From assembly GCA_003427395.1 (NCBI GenBank), contig BFEA01000201.1:845773-869974 (forward strand): a DNA stretch of 24,202 nucleotides, read 5' to 3'. How positions within the stretch are numbered: the first letter of the stretch is position 1; the number at the start of each line of letters is the position of its first letter. The DNA comes from Chara braunii. Lineage: Eukaryota > Streptophyta > Charophyceae > Charales > Characeae. This document shows positions 10,156-19,735 of this stretch, one piece after another. Below the pieces are notes generated by a model. It was not told the DNA's origin. It saw only the letters and a program-made list of their open reading frames with translations, and searched no databases. The translations under genes were made by a program, and so were the position numbers.

Positions 10156-10438
10156 AAGAGCCATCAGTCTGTCAATCCTTGCTATGTCTAGATACGACGG
10201 GTTTCCAATCTGTTACTGCCTCAGACTTATGTTGGCTAGTCGTCCACATATCTTTGTAGGAAGCTGGTCATTGAGACAAACCTCCCCCTTAACCATTTAA
10301 CACTCGGAGGTTTCATTCGTTAATTAGAACTAAATATACAAAACACTCCACCAACTAAAAATAATCATGCAACACTAGCCATCCAAGGAGAGTTATCAAT
10401 TTGTCGATCCACGCTATGTCTATACCAGCTGGGTTTGT
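10156..10438. repeat. Diverged direct duplication, offset about 232 bp
   Basis: Segments at about 10156-10206 and 10388-10438 share the layout ATCAGTCTGTCAATCC/ATCAATTTGTCGATCC, then GCTATGTCTA, then a GGGTTT word. Both are followed by a CTGCTAG or TTGGCTAG-type end. The intervening sequence is AT-rich and featureless. Confidence 0.6.
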
Positions 10439-10510
10439 CCTCTCTCTCTCAACTGCTAGTTGTCCTCTGACCCTCATAACTCATCTGGCCGACCCTTTGA
10501 CCGAAGTCAT

Positions 10511-10544
10511 GTGGTCTTCTTAGCACCGGGGTAGAAAAGACCAC
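10511..10544. repeat. Short inverted repeat
   Basis: GTGGTCTT (10511-10518) faces AAGACCAC (10537-10544) across an 18-nt spacer. It is a simple 8-bp hairpin of no known role and is listed as a structural mark in a gene-free stretch. Confidence 0.5.
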
Positions 10545-10889
10545 CGCAAATGATCGGGGGCTCTACAACAACGGAAATTGATGCCACATCTTCGACGGAG
10601 ACTGTGATTAGTGTGACAAAGAGATCAACCACAACGACTAGGCCCCTTATGGTAAAATCTAATGCGAAGGTCGGCACGTTAATGCCGACACGATGCTACA
10701 ACGATGAGGCGGTGAACATGGATGGACAATGGCCATTCCAATCATGGGAGCGAATACAATAAACACAATAACATTAGCATGATTCATCGATGAAATGAGC
10801 AGCTCGTCAAATGCGATCAGCTCTACGAACACCCCGACGGAGATGAAGACGCGTGAGGCCGCACGAGTACTGCTCTTGCTTCGCCACCC

Positions 10890-12630
10890 TCCAAATATGC
10901 AAAATGAGAATGAATCTTTCACTGGAACATGGAGAGATGCATGCCCCCCAGGAAGACGACATTCGAGATAAAGCGGCAAAGCATCACGATGATAGAGAAT
11001 AGGCTACCAACGGGAGATCAACAGCATGGGCGATACTGATACCATGGCCACAACGAACACTGTGGTAGCCACCATGAGAAGCGAAACCGGGACTATGCAT
11101 CTGATTCGACGCGATCGCGGTGTGCATCATAATGGTGTCTCGGCTTATTGAGGGCGGTCAATCGTGATTGCGACTGGACTGCTATTACGACCATGACGAC
11201 AATTACGAGGGGTTGCGTGATCGGTCGTCACCACACAACTAATGGAGCACGAATCTCTCATTAAATTTCGGAAAGGTTCATGCGATTTTTTACAATAGGT
11301 CGCTAATGCCAATCAGGTGGTTAGGTGAGTCTCTCTCTCTCTCTCTCGATCACTCTCACTCACGCGCCCTCTCTCATTCATAGTTCACTTTCGTCGGCAC
11401 TTCACGCAGCTTTTGGCTACTATAAGTACGAGATAAACATGAATCTCCCTCTAAAGTGTGGAAAGATAAACTACTTAAAAAAAAAAGAAAACCATCTTCG
11501 GTGCAACCTTTAACGTCTCAGCGCAAAAACTAGCCTATGAACCTTAAATTTAAAAAAACAATTAGCTTTATCCTATACTAAAACCCCTACCCTGCAATCT
11601 TCCTTGTCGGATTCCATTAGGAATCGAAAAAGATGAACGATTTTTGCTCCTGCCATATTCACAATTTCGATAACCTTGCGCACCTCATTTTCTTACTACC
11701 CCCTAACCTATTGACTTATCAGCCGAGCTAAGCTCAACGAGCAGCTCGGACGAAGGTGATCAACACCCAAATCTCAAGGATAAAATTTAGCCGTGAATGA
11801 AAAATGGCTATCACGAGCACAAGTGATCAACTACGATCTCAAGCGGGAGTAGCGCATCCATGAATCGGGGTCCTGATAGTGACCATGAGTAGGAGCAAAG
11901 GAAGCACTCCACCACTTTCCACAAAGCATTCAAAATGAGAATGAATACTCCGCTAGGACATGGGAAGATACATTCTGTTCTTGTCGCCTCGTTTCTCTCT
12001 TTGCTCGCTTCAGTCTAACACCACACAACTTCACTGCTTGAGGAAGGTAATCCTTCTCTCTTCCCTCTTTCGTCCTTTCTCGCGTGCCTGCTCGTTCGTG
12101 CACGTATATTCCCTATGAGCTATCGCTCTTTGCACACTAGCTGCCCCGTTCGACCATCGCTCGAGTTAGAGGAAGGCAGGGATGCACCTTCTGCTAGGGC
12201 ACAAAACGATACATGCTATCCAAGTTGCCAGTTCGTGCATCTGTCACCGGCTAGGTTAGAGGTGAATCTCCCGCAAAATATGGCAAGTCACAGCGTCCAA
12301 CGTCGCGACTCTCACGACGGTCCGATCGGGATCGGGATAACGAGCAGCGCTTTCACCACCGAGACCTCAACCTCGATTACATGGATGACAAGCACGTGCT
12401 GCAGGATCAGCGAGATCTCGACAGAGATCAGTAATGGGATCGAGATGAACAACTATGGGATTTAGATGACGATCAAAGCGATCAGATCGTCGTCTACGGT
12501 CAGCAAAACGTGAGGTCCCACTTAACACTTTACCAATATATAAAATGAGAATGGATCTGCCGCTAGAACACGTGGAGATACATGTCATGCAAAGTTGCCT
12601 GCGAGATGCACAAAATCAGAATGAATCTTC
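10890..12630 (+). repeat. Recurring ~45-bp motif, about six dispersed copies
   Basis: The core AAAATGAGAATGAATCT, followed about 8-10 nt later by GAACATGGAGAGATACATG or a variant, appears at 10901-10944, 11931-11975 and 12542-12584. Weaker copies lie near 11245 (GAATCTCTCATTAAATTTCG), 11437 (ATGAATCTCCCTCTAAAGTG) and 12610-12630 (first half only). Copies share orientation but not spacing (about 340, 190, 490, 610 and 70 bp). No continuous ORF links them. Confidence 0.65.
11330..11347. repeat. (TC)n microsatellite
   Basis: An uninterrupted TC/CT run of about nine dinucleotides, followed by a looser pyrimidine-rich stretch (TCACTCTCACTCACGC). Confidence 0.9.
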
Positions 12631-12780
12631 TGAGTGCATTATCTTAGTAAGGCAGAAAGCCCTGCACTGTTATTGAGTGCACAGTCTGCGAGGAGGGGAC
12701 CTTCCCAGCCGTATCATCTAGGATTGACAAATTTCCAAGTTGCTTCACGTAAGGGGAAGCAGCTGAGTCGCGCCAGCTGA

Positions 12781-13320
12781 GTGCACCAACTATACCTCCA
12801 TCGAGTCCCTACAACAGGATATGGTCTCGTGAGGCACAACTTACCTCCACCAGCACGAACTGTCACCATCCTTGGGTGTGTGTATCCCCGCCAAGCTATT
12901 GAACCACATATGAAAGTTTTATGTGCAATCGCGGAGGTGGTTCAACCGAGGGCGTTTCTCGTACGTTGTAGGATAGGGGGTATGTGCGGTCCACACCTAG
13001 CTCGGAGCCGTACGTGAACCGTTGAGTGAGGCGTTGATCTCCTACGTGTGTTTCGACGTAGGTCGACTAAGACATCCTAAATTAACCACGCGACATGCAA
13101 CAAAATATGAAACTAAATTCAAACAAGCATACAAGCCTAGTCCTTTTTTCAAGCGTTCTGACTCATAACTCAGAAGAAGCGAAAGTGTCTGAGTGAAACC
13201 CACGCAAAGTTGCATAAGGAGAATGCACGAGCAAAGGAGACCATAACGCCCAGTCATGTGCACTCACTTGATCGACTATCATTGCGACGTTTCATGCATT
13301 ACCCACAAACGCGCAACCTC
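12781..13320. other. No gene recognised
   Basis: Mixed-composition sequence. Short ORFs on both strands show no motif or repeat. G-box-like CTACGTG words occur near 13039 without a gene to attach them to. Confidence 0.4.
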
Positions 13321-13325
13321 TCATG

Positions 13326-13358
13326 GGTTTTAGGGTTGCGTACGACACCCAGGTGTCG
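13326..13358. promoter_or_regulatory. Telo-box-like word next to a perfect short palindrome
   Basis: TTTTAGGGTT (about 13328-13337) matches the plant telo-box core read on one strand. CGACACC (13343-13349) and GGTGTCG (13352-13358) form a perfect 7-bp inverted repeat with a 2-nt centre. Telo-boxes in plants are known near translation-related genes, but no such gene is seen here, so a regulatory role is only a possibility. Confidence 0.25.
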
Positions 13359-13480
13359 AAAACGAAATATCATTAGAGAACGGTTACCCTCCTTCACGAT
13401 TTAACGGCTGAAGGATAAGTCGTTCAACCCTTGCGGCATCCCTGTTTTTTAGCCAATGGGTGACGACTACGTTGCGATTC

Positions 13481-13783
13481 GTACTCACCCCCATACGAGT
13501 ACAAGTTGTACTAATTTCTTGTACGCTACTCGTACTCAAGGCCCGTACGACTTTTTTTAATTTTTTTTTACTGTTTTTATTTTTTTTCTCTAATTCTAAT
13601 AAGAATCTGCAGATGGTGCTCGGGAAAATGTTGCTTGTCTTGGTATTTTACATCACATATATACTTTTCGGATTTTTTGGATGACTTTTTTTTTTTTTTT
13701 TTCGTACGGGTCGTACGGGGGCGTACAGGTTTCCCTACAGATATTATCTGTACGTTTCGTACGGAAAGGCCCCGTACGTGTAC
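13481..13783. promoter_or_regulatory. Cluster of 13 GTAC sites
   Basis: GTAC begins at 13481, 13499, 13508, 13521, 13532, 13545, 13704, 13713, 13723, 13750, 13759, 13774 and 13780. Chance at equal base frequencies would give about 1.2 in 303 bp. Seven of the thirteen sit in CGTACG or GTACGG contexts. The two groups flank an AT-rich core with poly(T) runs (13549-13570 and 13686-13702). GTAC is the known core bound by SBP-domain transcription factors and by algal copper-response regulators; binding here is inference. It could also be degenerate repetition. Confidence 0.4.
13736..13752. repeat. 17-bp palindrome
   Basis: TACAGATA and TATCTGTA face each other across a single T. The palindrome lies inside the right-hand GTAC group, and the GTAC at 13750 overlaps its end. 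Confidence 0.8.
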
Positions 13784-13799
13784 ATTCGGTAACATAGGG

Positions 13800-14560
13800 T
13801 GACGATAGGTAAGGGGCATAGATCCGACTTATGAGGGAAACCCTTTTGTGTTGTACTAGAACCTAGGATGTCATGGATAAGGATCCAAAATTCCAGGCTC
13901 AGGACCAACGTCCGATTAATAATCTAAAAAGCAAAACCTTTTTAAGATGGGGTTCGTACATTCCTCCTCTGTGGAAAGGTATTAAGGGGGTAGTATCGGG
14001 TCAACGAGCAACTTGCCATTCCCGAACTGAGTCTTAGCCCGTTTGAAGGTCGAGCGTTGAACCTTGCGCTCGACCACTCCTGCCTTTTCGCTAAATGCGT
14101 GCGGCGAAAAAAAGTAAAAATGTAAAAGAAAAGCGGAAGTCGTAGAGGAAATCGAGGAGAGTTATTCTAACAGCCACAGTTGAATTTTGTCACTCATACC
14201 CCACATTTATTCATCAATATTATCCTTTGTCTAGGAACGAACCCTCGCTCTTATACCCAACTGCTATTAATTCGATAGCAGAAGTTAATAAAACTCAAGA
14301 TTTATAAGAGCACTCGCATGTAACGGTGACCTCGTCATAGAATCAAGGCAGGCATCGCTTATCGAGTTAACAGAGATCAACTTTGTATCACACTCTAAAG
14401 TACTTAGCAGTTAACGTCCGATAACGATATAAAAATCACAAAAAGTTTGTAAGCACTTCTTTTAGGGAAGTGTGTTCGATTAATATTTACTAGACGAAAT
14501 CTAAAACTATAACTCAAGACTCAAAAACTATCTTAAAATAAATTAACTCTTTGGTGTTAG
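13800..14560. other. No gene recognised; one GC-rich hairpin
   Basis: AT-rich sequence without a supported ORF. GGTCGAGCG (14048-14056) and CGCTCGACC (14067-14075) form a perfect 9-bp stem with a 10-nt loop. It is not followed by a T run and does not match a tRNA, 5S rRNA or spliceosomal snRNA that I can recognise. Confidence 0.45.
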
Positions 14561-14563
14561 TAG

Positions 14564-14745
14564 AAATTTCGGCAGCACTTCCTAAACATTCATAATTCCT
14601 ACTAACTCCAAAGACTAAACTAATTCTAACTCAATTGACACCTCAGAATTTACTGAGTTTCTAGCAAAAATTTCGACAGCATCGTTTCTTATTGAAGAAA
14701 ACTCTCATAATTTATACTAACTCAGAGACTAGCAAAGGTCTTACC
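14564..14745. repeat. Two degenerate copies of a ~104-bp unit
   Basis: AAATTTCGGCAGCA (14564-14577) and AAATTTCGACAGCA (14668-14681) each precede, by 25-45 nt, CATAATTCCTACTAACTC or CATAATTTATACTAACTC and then an AGAGACTA-like word. Confidence 0.7.
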
Positions 14746-14749
14746 AAAG

Positions 14750-15897
14750 CAAAAATTCACAAAGCGACCGAATCAGTCAGAATTACCTCATTTCCAAACT
14801 CGCGCTTCCACACACTCTCTAACCTTGTCTCACGCTCGCCCTTCATTTCAGCTACAAAGAGTCGGTCATGGGCCACACAACATTTATGTGAACAACTATC
14901 TTGGGTACCACCTCAGACGCAAATTGTGCGAAGTGCAAAGATAAGAGCGAATACCCTTGCAAGGGTATTCACGATGACAACATTGGGAATAAACTGACAT
15001 TTCGTCAAAATCGACATTTTGTTTTTGAACGAAATTAAAACCGAGTTTTTTTTTGTGAAAACTTATCCAAATTTGTCGGCGTTCTTGAAACGAAGGACCC
15101 CCTGGATGTATGTTGACTTAGTTTGAGACCAGATACATCCCGGGTGGACCATCTAAGCTCACCATGGCAGCGTCATCTCTAAGTTCACCATGATCGCATA
15201 AGATTGAACACCATTTTTTATTTTTATTTTTTTGGCAAAGTGATTACTATAAGGACAATATCCAAACTCGATTTAATTGCTCTTGACTACGGTTGAAAAT
15301 GATCTTAAGAGATATGCTGAGCAAACTAAAGTGCAAATTCCAATGGAAGCCCGACGTGATCTTTTAAGTCCACTACAGGTTAAGGCTAGTTCCAAGTTAA
15401 AGATGAGATATTGATTCTTTTTTTTTTTTNTTTTTTTTTTTGACGAGTTAAAAAAAATTGAAAAGGTAAAAAATGTTTCTTTAGTGTGACTTCAGCAATT
15501 ATGGAACGGTTGAACCCTCCTGCTTTCACAATTCTTCATCTTAACCTTTTCCAATATTTTTTTTTCTTCCCCTTTAAACCACCACTCTCCCCGACGTCAA
15601 AAACCTCGAGGGACCGGTAGCATCGTTTCACGAAGGGTACTGGTAATATAGAGTAGAAAACCTGGTGGATGGCAAAAATTGAATTTGCATCGAAAATTGG
15701 AAGTGCCCCGAATCAGTGCGGTGATTATTTCACGATCAAAATATATATTTTTTTCCTGATATTTTTCCTTAAAAGAACACGACCTACTCGACGGACCCTC
15801 AAATTTCAGAAATTTTAAAGAATTCTTATTAGCACGAAACATCGCCAAAGTTGTGGTTTTAAAATGGTTGGATTTCACCCGCTGGTGAGGAACGGAC
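14750..15897. other. AT-rich region, no gene recognised
   Basis: Short structures only. GGATGTAT (15104-15111) faces ATACATCC (15133-15140). TCTAAG(C/T)TCACCATG occurs twice (15152-15166 and 15178-15192). A poly(T) tract with one undetermined base lies at about 15418-15441. No convincing coding region. Confidence 0.5.
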
Positions 15898-15898
15898 A

Positions 15899-15966
15899 CC
15901 GCCCCTCCGTAGAACCCGACCTTAACTCACATGAGGGTTTTCGGTTCTACGGAGGAGTGGCGGTAG

Positions 15967-16028
<62 letters not shown>
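15899..16028 (+). mobile_element. Hairpin followed by 62-A tail, possible retrotransposed RNA
   Basis: CCTCCGTAGAACCCGA (15904-15919) pairs with TCGGTTCTACGGAGG (15941-15955) with one bulged base. After a 3-nt bulge a CCGCC/GGCGG extension (15899-15903 with 15959-15963) adds five pairs. Three bases later an unbroken run of 62 A's begins (15967-16028). A structured end followed directly by poly(A) is what a SINE or other reverse-transcribed RNA would leave. I found no A/B boxes and no target-site duplication, so replication slippage in an A run next to an unrelated hairpin is equally possible. Confidence 0.3.
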
Positions 16029-16032
<4 letters not shown>

Positions 16033-16046
16033 ACTTATCCAAAAAA

Positions 16047-16340
16047 TCCGACAAAAAACTATGTTATCCAGAAAAATAAATTTATTAACATTTGTCTTAC
16101 AGGTCATCTCAAAGTTCTTTACCAAATTTAAAATAAAAATATAATATAACTAGGCTACCAGCCGGGCCGCCCGGGTCCTGGTGGCCAGCCCGTGCAAGGA
16201 CGAGGGAAGGTCCCAGCAAAAAAAAAAAAAAAAAAAAAAATCCGGAAAAACATTATGTTATGCCGAAAAATAAACTGAACAACTTTTGCCTCAGGGTCAC
16301 ATCGAAATTCTGCACCAAATTTAGAAAACAAAATATTTTT
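16047..16340 (+). repeat. Direct duplication following A-tracts, offset 194 bp
   Basis: Segments at 16047-16145 and 16241-16340 share TCCG(A/G), TATGTTAT, GAAAAATAAA, a CTTACAGG/CCTCAGGG word and ACCAAATTTA in the same order. The first follows the 62-A run by about 18 nt; the second directly follows a 23-A run (16218-16240). The A-tract therefore seems to be part of the duplicated unit. Confidence 0.8.
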
Positions 16341-16432
16341 GATAAATAATTTTTTTATTTTTATTTTTTTAATTGTTTTTGGCCCAGCCGGGCAAGTGAC
16401 CCCGGGCCACTCTGGTAGCCTAGTAATATAAT
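16141..16432. repeat. Inverted repeats, 19 of 21 bp matching, bounding 292 bp
   Basis: The word at 16141-16161, ending CTAGGCTACCAG, is the reverse complement of 16412-16432, beginning CTGGTAGCCTAG, with two mismatches in 21. Inside both ends lie GC-rich blocks (16162-16200 and 16383-16411) in otherwise AT-rich DNA. A direct, diverged copy of the right block recurs at about 16463-16505. This is compatible with a small fold-back (MITE-like) element, but no target-site duplication is evident. Confidence 0.5.
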
Positions 16433-16704
16433 GTTTTATTTTTTATTTTTATTTTATTTTTTTGCCCAACCGGACAAGCGGTCACGGACCACTTTGGTAA
16501 CCTAACTTACTCACTTATTGTTCTGCTTTTTCTTTTTTTTCTCCTTTTCTTACCTTTTATTATTGTTTTTTAAGTGTGGGGTAGGTGATGATTAAAAAAA
16601 ATAAAGTTCATTAGAAAAAATGCATGGTGATATCAAAATAGAGGCATTAGATTTTTGCATGGTTGCAAGTAACACAGATTGAGGCTGGGAGAGGCAGCTG
16701 CCCA

Positions 16705-17405
16705 TGTCAATCCTGGAGACACAAAACAGTTGCGGAATATACCAACGAGAGATTTTGTTTTCCATACACTAAGGATGAACCTTGAAGCGAGGTCTCGAAA
16801 ACAAACAATTACTCAGGTCTAACACTTTAGACATGAAATAGTTGCGGGAAGAATCCAAAGAGAGATACGAAATGAACCAAGGATACATTCATATTTTTAC
16901 GAATTCATGACCAAGTTGAACCCTGAAGCGGAGGTCCCAAAATGCAAAAGTAGCTACTGAGGTTCAACCTTGAGACACGAAATGGTTGCAGGAATATTCC
17001 GAAGACAAATTCAGAACTTATACTAATCAACTCTGAGTGAAGCTATCAGAGTGAGGAAAAAACAGCTAAGTAGGTTAAACCTAAAGGCACGAAAACGCTG
17101 CAGGATTGTGCCAAAGGAGATTCAAGTTTTCTATAAATTTAACATCAACCTTGAAGCGGATGTCTCAGAATACAAAGCAACTACTCAGGTTCAACCCTAT
17201 GATACAAAACATGCAGGAATAATCCAAAGAGAGATCCAGGTTTTATTATACTCATGACCAACCCTTAGGGGGGATGACAAAATGCAGAAACGACTACATT
17301 AGTTCATCATTGAGACGTGAAGACCGTTGCATGAGATTCCAAAGTGATGTCAAAGTTCTTCAAACTCATGACCAACACTGGAGTGGGAATAATAGAATCC
17401 AACTA
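16705..17405. repeat. Degenerate satellite, six copies of ~112 bp
   Basis: Units starting with a GGTTCAACCTTGAGACACGA-like word begin near 16705, 16816, 16961, 17073, 17188 and 17301 (spacings 111, 145, 112, 115 and 113). Each carries GTTGCAGGAAT-like, then CAAAGAGAGAT-like, then ACCTTGAAGCGGAGGTC-like blocks in that order. The second unit holds about 33 bp of extra sequence. Divergence between units is high, so the array is old. Confidence 0.85.
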
Positions 17406-18590
17406 AAAGTAGCAGATATTGCTAAGGGTCAAATCCAGATAAATCGTTAAAGTTGAACCGAACATAGTAACGAGTACTTTAATTATGAGTAACCTTGAGT
17501 TAGAAAAATATTGCATCGAAAAGATCAAATCTCGTTTTTCTGGTTTAACATCTTAGATTATTCAAAAGTGTAGTACAAGAAGCAAATAACATCTTAGATT
17601 ATTCATATCCTAAGCTTGAAGTATATATGGCAACGGTAAACAGAGACTATGACGGTTTAAAGATGGAAGTCTGTTCTAGCGTTAATCTTATACAATGGGT
17701 GAAAATAATTAATGGGGTTTAGTTGTTACAAAGATGCAGTATAGAGAGGAACCTTACGGACGCGGTCATCGTGGCTAAGGAAAATGGTATGTTCAAAAAA
17801 TTTATATGATTAAAATCGAAGCATTCAAAGGGTTATATGACTTTGTGATTTTTTATTTTTAATTTTTTGATAACGTTCGAGGGTTACTGTTCGATTTAAA
17901 TCACAAAACGTTTTTATCCATTCTTGCAAGCTTTCATTTTTTTCTTCTACTTATATTTCTCATCCCATTTTTACTAACATTTGTTGTTTTTTTTAATAAC
18001 TGCAAATAATCCGACAAGCCACATCAAACAACTATTGCGGTAGCATACCCTTATCGTAAGGAAACAGTTCATGACTAGCTTGGATTCCGGAAAACATAGG
18101 TACTCGCAGGGTACTAGTATACATGCTTAGTTCAATACTAACGTGGGAGACCAAACACATGATACTTCTAAACTAAAAAATCAAAACTATTTAAACTAGG
18201 TAAATTGGCGTTTTTTACCGAAACGTAAAGCCTCACTTTGCAAAGGTTGACTAGAAACCAGGAAAATAAGATATGTAGAAAACAATATACGTAAAGTTGC
18301 GTAATAATTATGATACTGAAAAGACTGAAAACTGAATTATGAACGATTGAGTGATTAAAGGCTAAAGTCAGGGTTATAACCGTTCTACGATAGCATGTGT
18401 TACTTTCAATAACCTAGAATGATTCATGCTTAACCTTAGGGTGTTTGGTTTCAGAAGATAATCGACTTTTAAGGTTGAGTTCAGACAAGGAGGATAGGGT
18501 TAACATATGCAAAGGTGGAGACCAGAGAAAAGAGGGTTAGAAAATGAGAGCTTGAAAACTCACGACTTGTTCAACTAACTGGTAAGGGTC
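17406..18590. other. AT-rich region, no gene recognised
   Basis: No supported ORF. The 19-bp word TAACATCTTAGATTATTCA occurs exactly twice, at 17546-17564 and 17587-17605 (period 41). Confidence 0.5.
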
Positions 18591-18592
18591 AA

Positions 18593-18594
<2 letters not shown>

Positions 18595-18632
<38 letters not shown>
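18595..18632. repeat. (TTA)n microsatellite
   Basis: About twelve uninterrupted TTA triplets. Confidence 0.95.
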
Positions 18633-18773
18633 TAATTTTTACATAGTCAGTTGTGGACATCCAAAATGGGCAGGGGTGGGGGTAAAGAGAGGAGGGGGTG
18701 TAAAGAGAGGTGTTTTCCTTATCTATATACACACGGTTGAGAGTAAGGGGAATCTTGTTCTTCTTCTCTCTCC

Positions 18774-18791
18774 TTTTTTTTTTTTTTTTTT
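18774..18791. repeat. Poly(T) tract
   Basis: Eighteen consecutive T's after a pyrimidine-rich run (TTCTTCTTCTCTCTCC). Confidence 0.95.
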
Positions 18792-18919
18792 CTGGTTTTG
18801 ATTCTTAAATATAAGGTACAAATACTTACGATTGCGTTCAATGGACGGTTTGCATGTAAGTAGCAAGTGACAAAGAGGGGGAAAGGTGAGGGAATAACGT
18901 ATGGGTGGGTTGTCATGGC

Positions 18920-19600
18920 GAGGGAGTGAGTTGATTAAGTGTTGGGAACTTAGTTGGGTCTTGAAATGATGAGAGGGATGAAGCAGGCAGTGTTAGCGTG
19001 GCTTAGTGGAGTTGTGTCGTAGAATGAAGGAGGGGAGCAAAGTGAGTTGTGAAGAAGAATGATTTGTTAGGGTGTTAGTAGCTTAGATTGGAATCCTAGA
19101 TTACGAAAGATATATCAGTCTACAAGGAGAGATCAACCATTTGACTCACAGAGGGAGTGGGTTGATTAAAGTGTTGGAAACTTAGTTGTGACGTGAAATG
19201 ATAAGATGGATGAAACAAGTAGTGGTAGCGTGGTTTAGTGGAGCTGCGTCAGAGAATGAAAGAGGGGAGCAAAGTGAGTCATGAACAAGAATGATATGAA
19301 GGGGCGTTAGTAACTAAATTGGAATCCTAGAAAGATCGATCAATAGACAAGGAGAGATCAACCATTCATCTCACGGAGGAAGGGAGTTGATTAACGTGTT
19401 GGAAACTTAGCTGGGACGTGAAATGATGAGAGGGATGAAACAGACAGTGGTGGTGTGGTTTAGTGGAGTTGTGCCGTAGAATGAAATAGGGAAGCAAAGC
19501 GAGTCGTGAAGAAGTAATGATCTGCAGGGTCGCTTGTAGCTAGATTGGAATCCTAGATTAAGAAGGATCAATTTGGTCAGTAGACAAGAAAAGATGCTAA
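18920..19600 (+). repeat. Three tandem copies of a ~230-bp unit with Pol III-like boxes
   Basis: Copies start near 18920, 19151 and 19379 with GAGGGAGTG(A/G)GTTGATTAA or a variant. All three contain TGGCTTAGTGG or TGGTTTAGTGG (18999-19009, 19231-19241 and 19456-19466), matching the A-box pattern of Pol III genes. At 75-77 bp further each has GATTGGAATCC or AATTGGAATCC (19086-19096, 19317-19327 and 19543-19553), two to three mismatches from the B-box. GGAGAGATCAACCATT closes units one and two. No frame is conserved as protein. Whether it is transcribed is unknown. Confidence 0.85.
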
Positions 19601-19735
19601 AAAAACTTCAAAAATAAGTTGGGGAAGAGAAGTTGATGACGAGCTAGAACCATTATTGAGAAAACAGGTTCAGTTAATACTGAAGTAGGTAAGATGGTAT
19701 GCGTATGATTGAAAGAAGGGAGATTGTGATACATT

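Larger units (their letters stand above)
10440..12780. other. Long region without a recognisable gene
   Basis: Apart from the recurring motif and a CT microsatellite, nothing identifiable is seen. A short stretch at about 12320-12470 reads as Arg/Asp-rich peptide (for example DRDRDNEQRF) in one plus frame, interrupted by TAA within the RD-rich part. It may be a degenerate low-complexity exon or simple GATCGG-type repetition. Confidence 0.4.

Noticed and set aside
12115-12465. 116-codon plus-strand ORF
   Set aside because: No motif, Ser/Thr-rich by composition, and a different frame over its second half looks at least as protein-like.
14221-14250. GGTTCG-TTCC word on the minus strand, similar to a tRNA T-arm
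   Set aside because: One base short of the B-box, and no A-box or cloverleaf could be built around it.
15864-16079. ORF ending in a long poly-Lys run, and poly-Phe on the other strand
   Set aside because: Produced entirely by the 62-A tract.
16705-17405. CRISPR-like regular array
   Set aside because: Units are degenerate throughout with no conserved short repeat separated by unique spacers, and the setting is eukaryotic.
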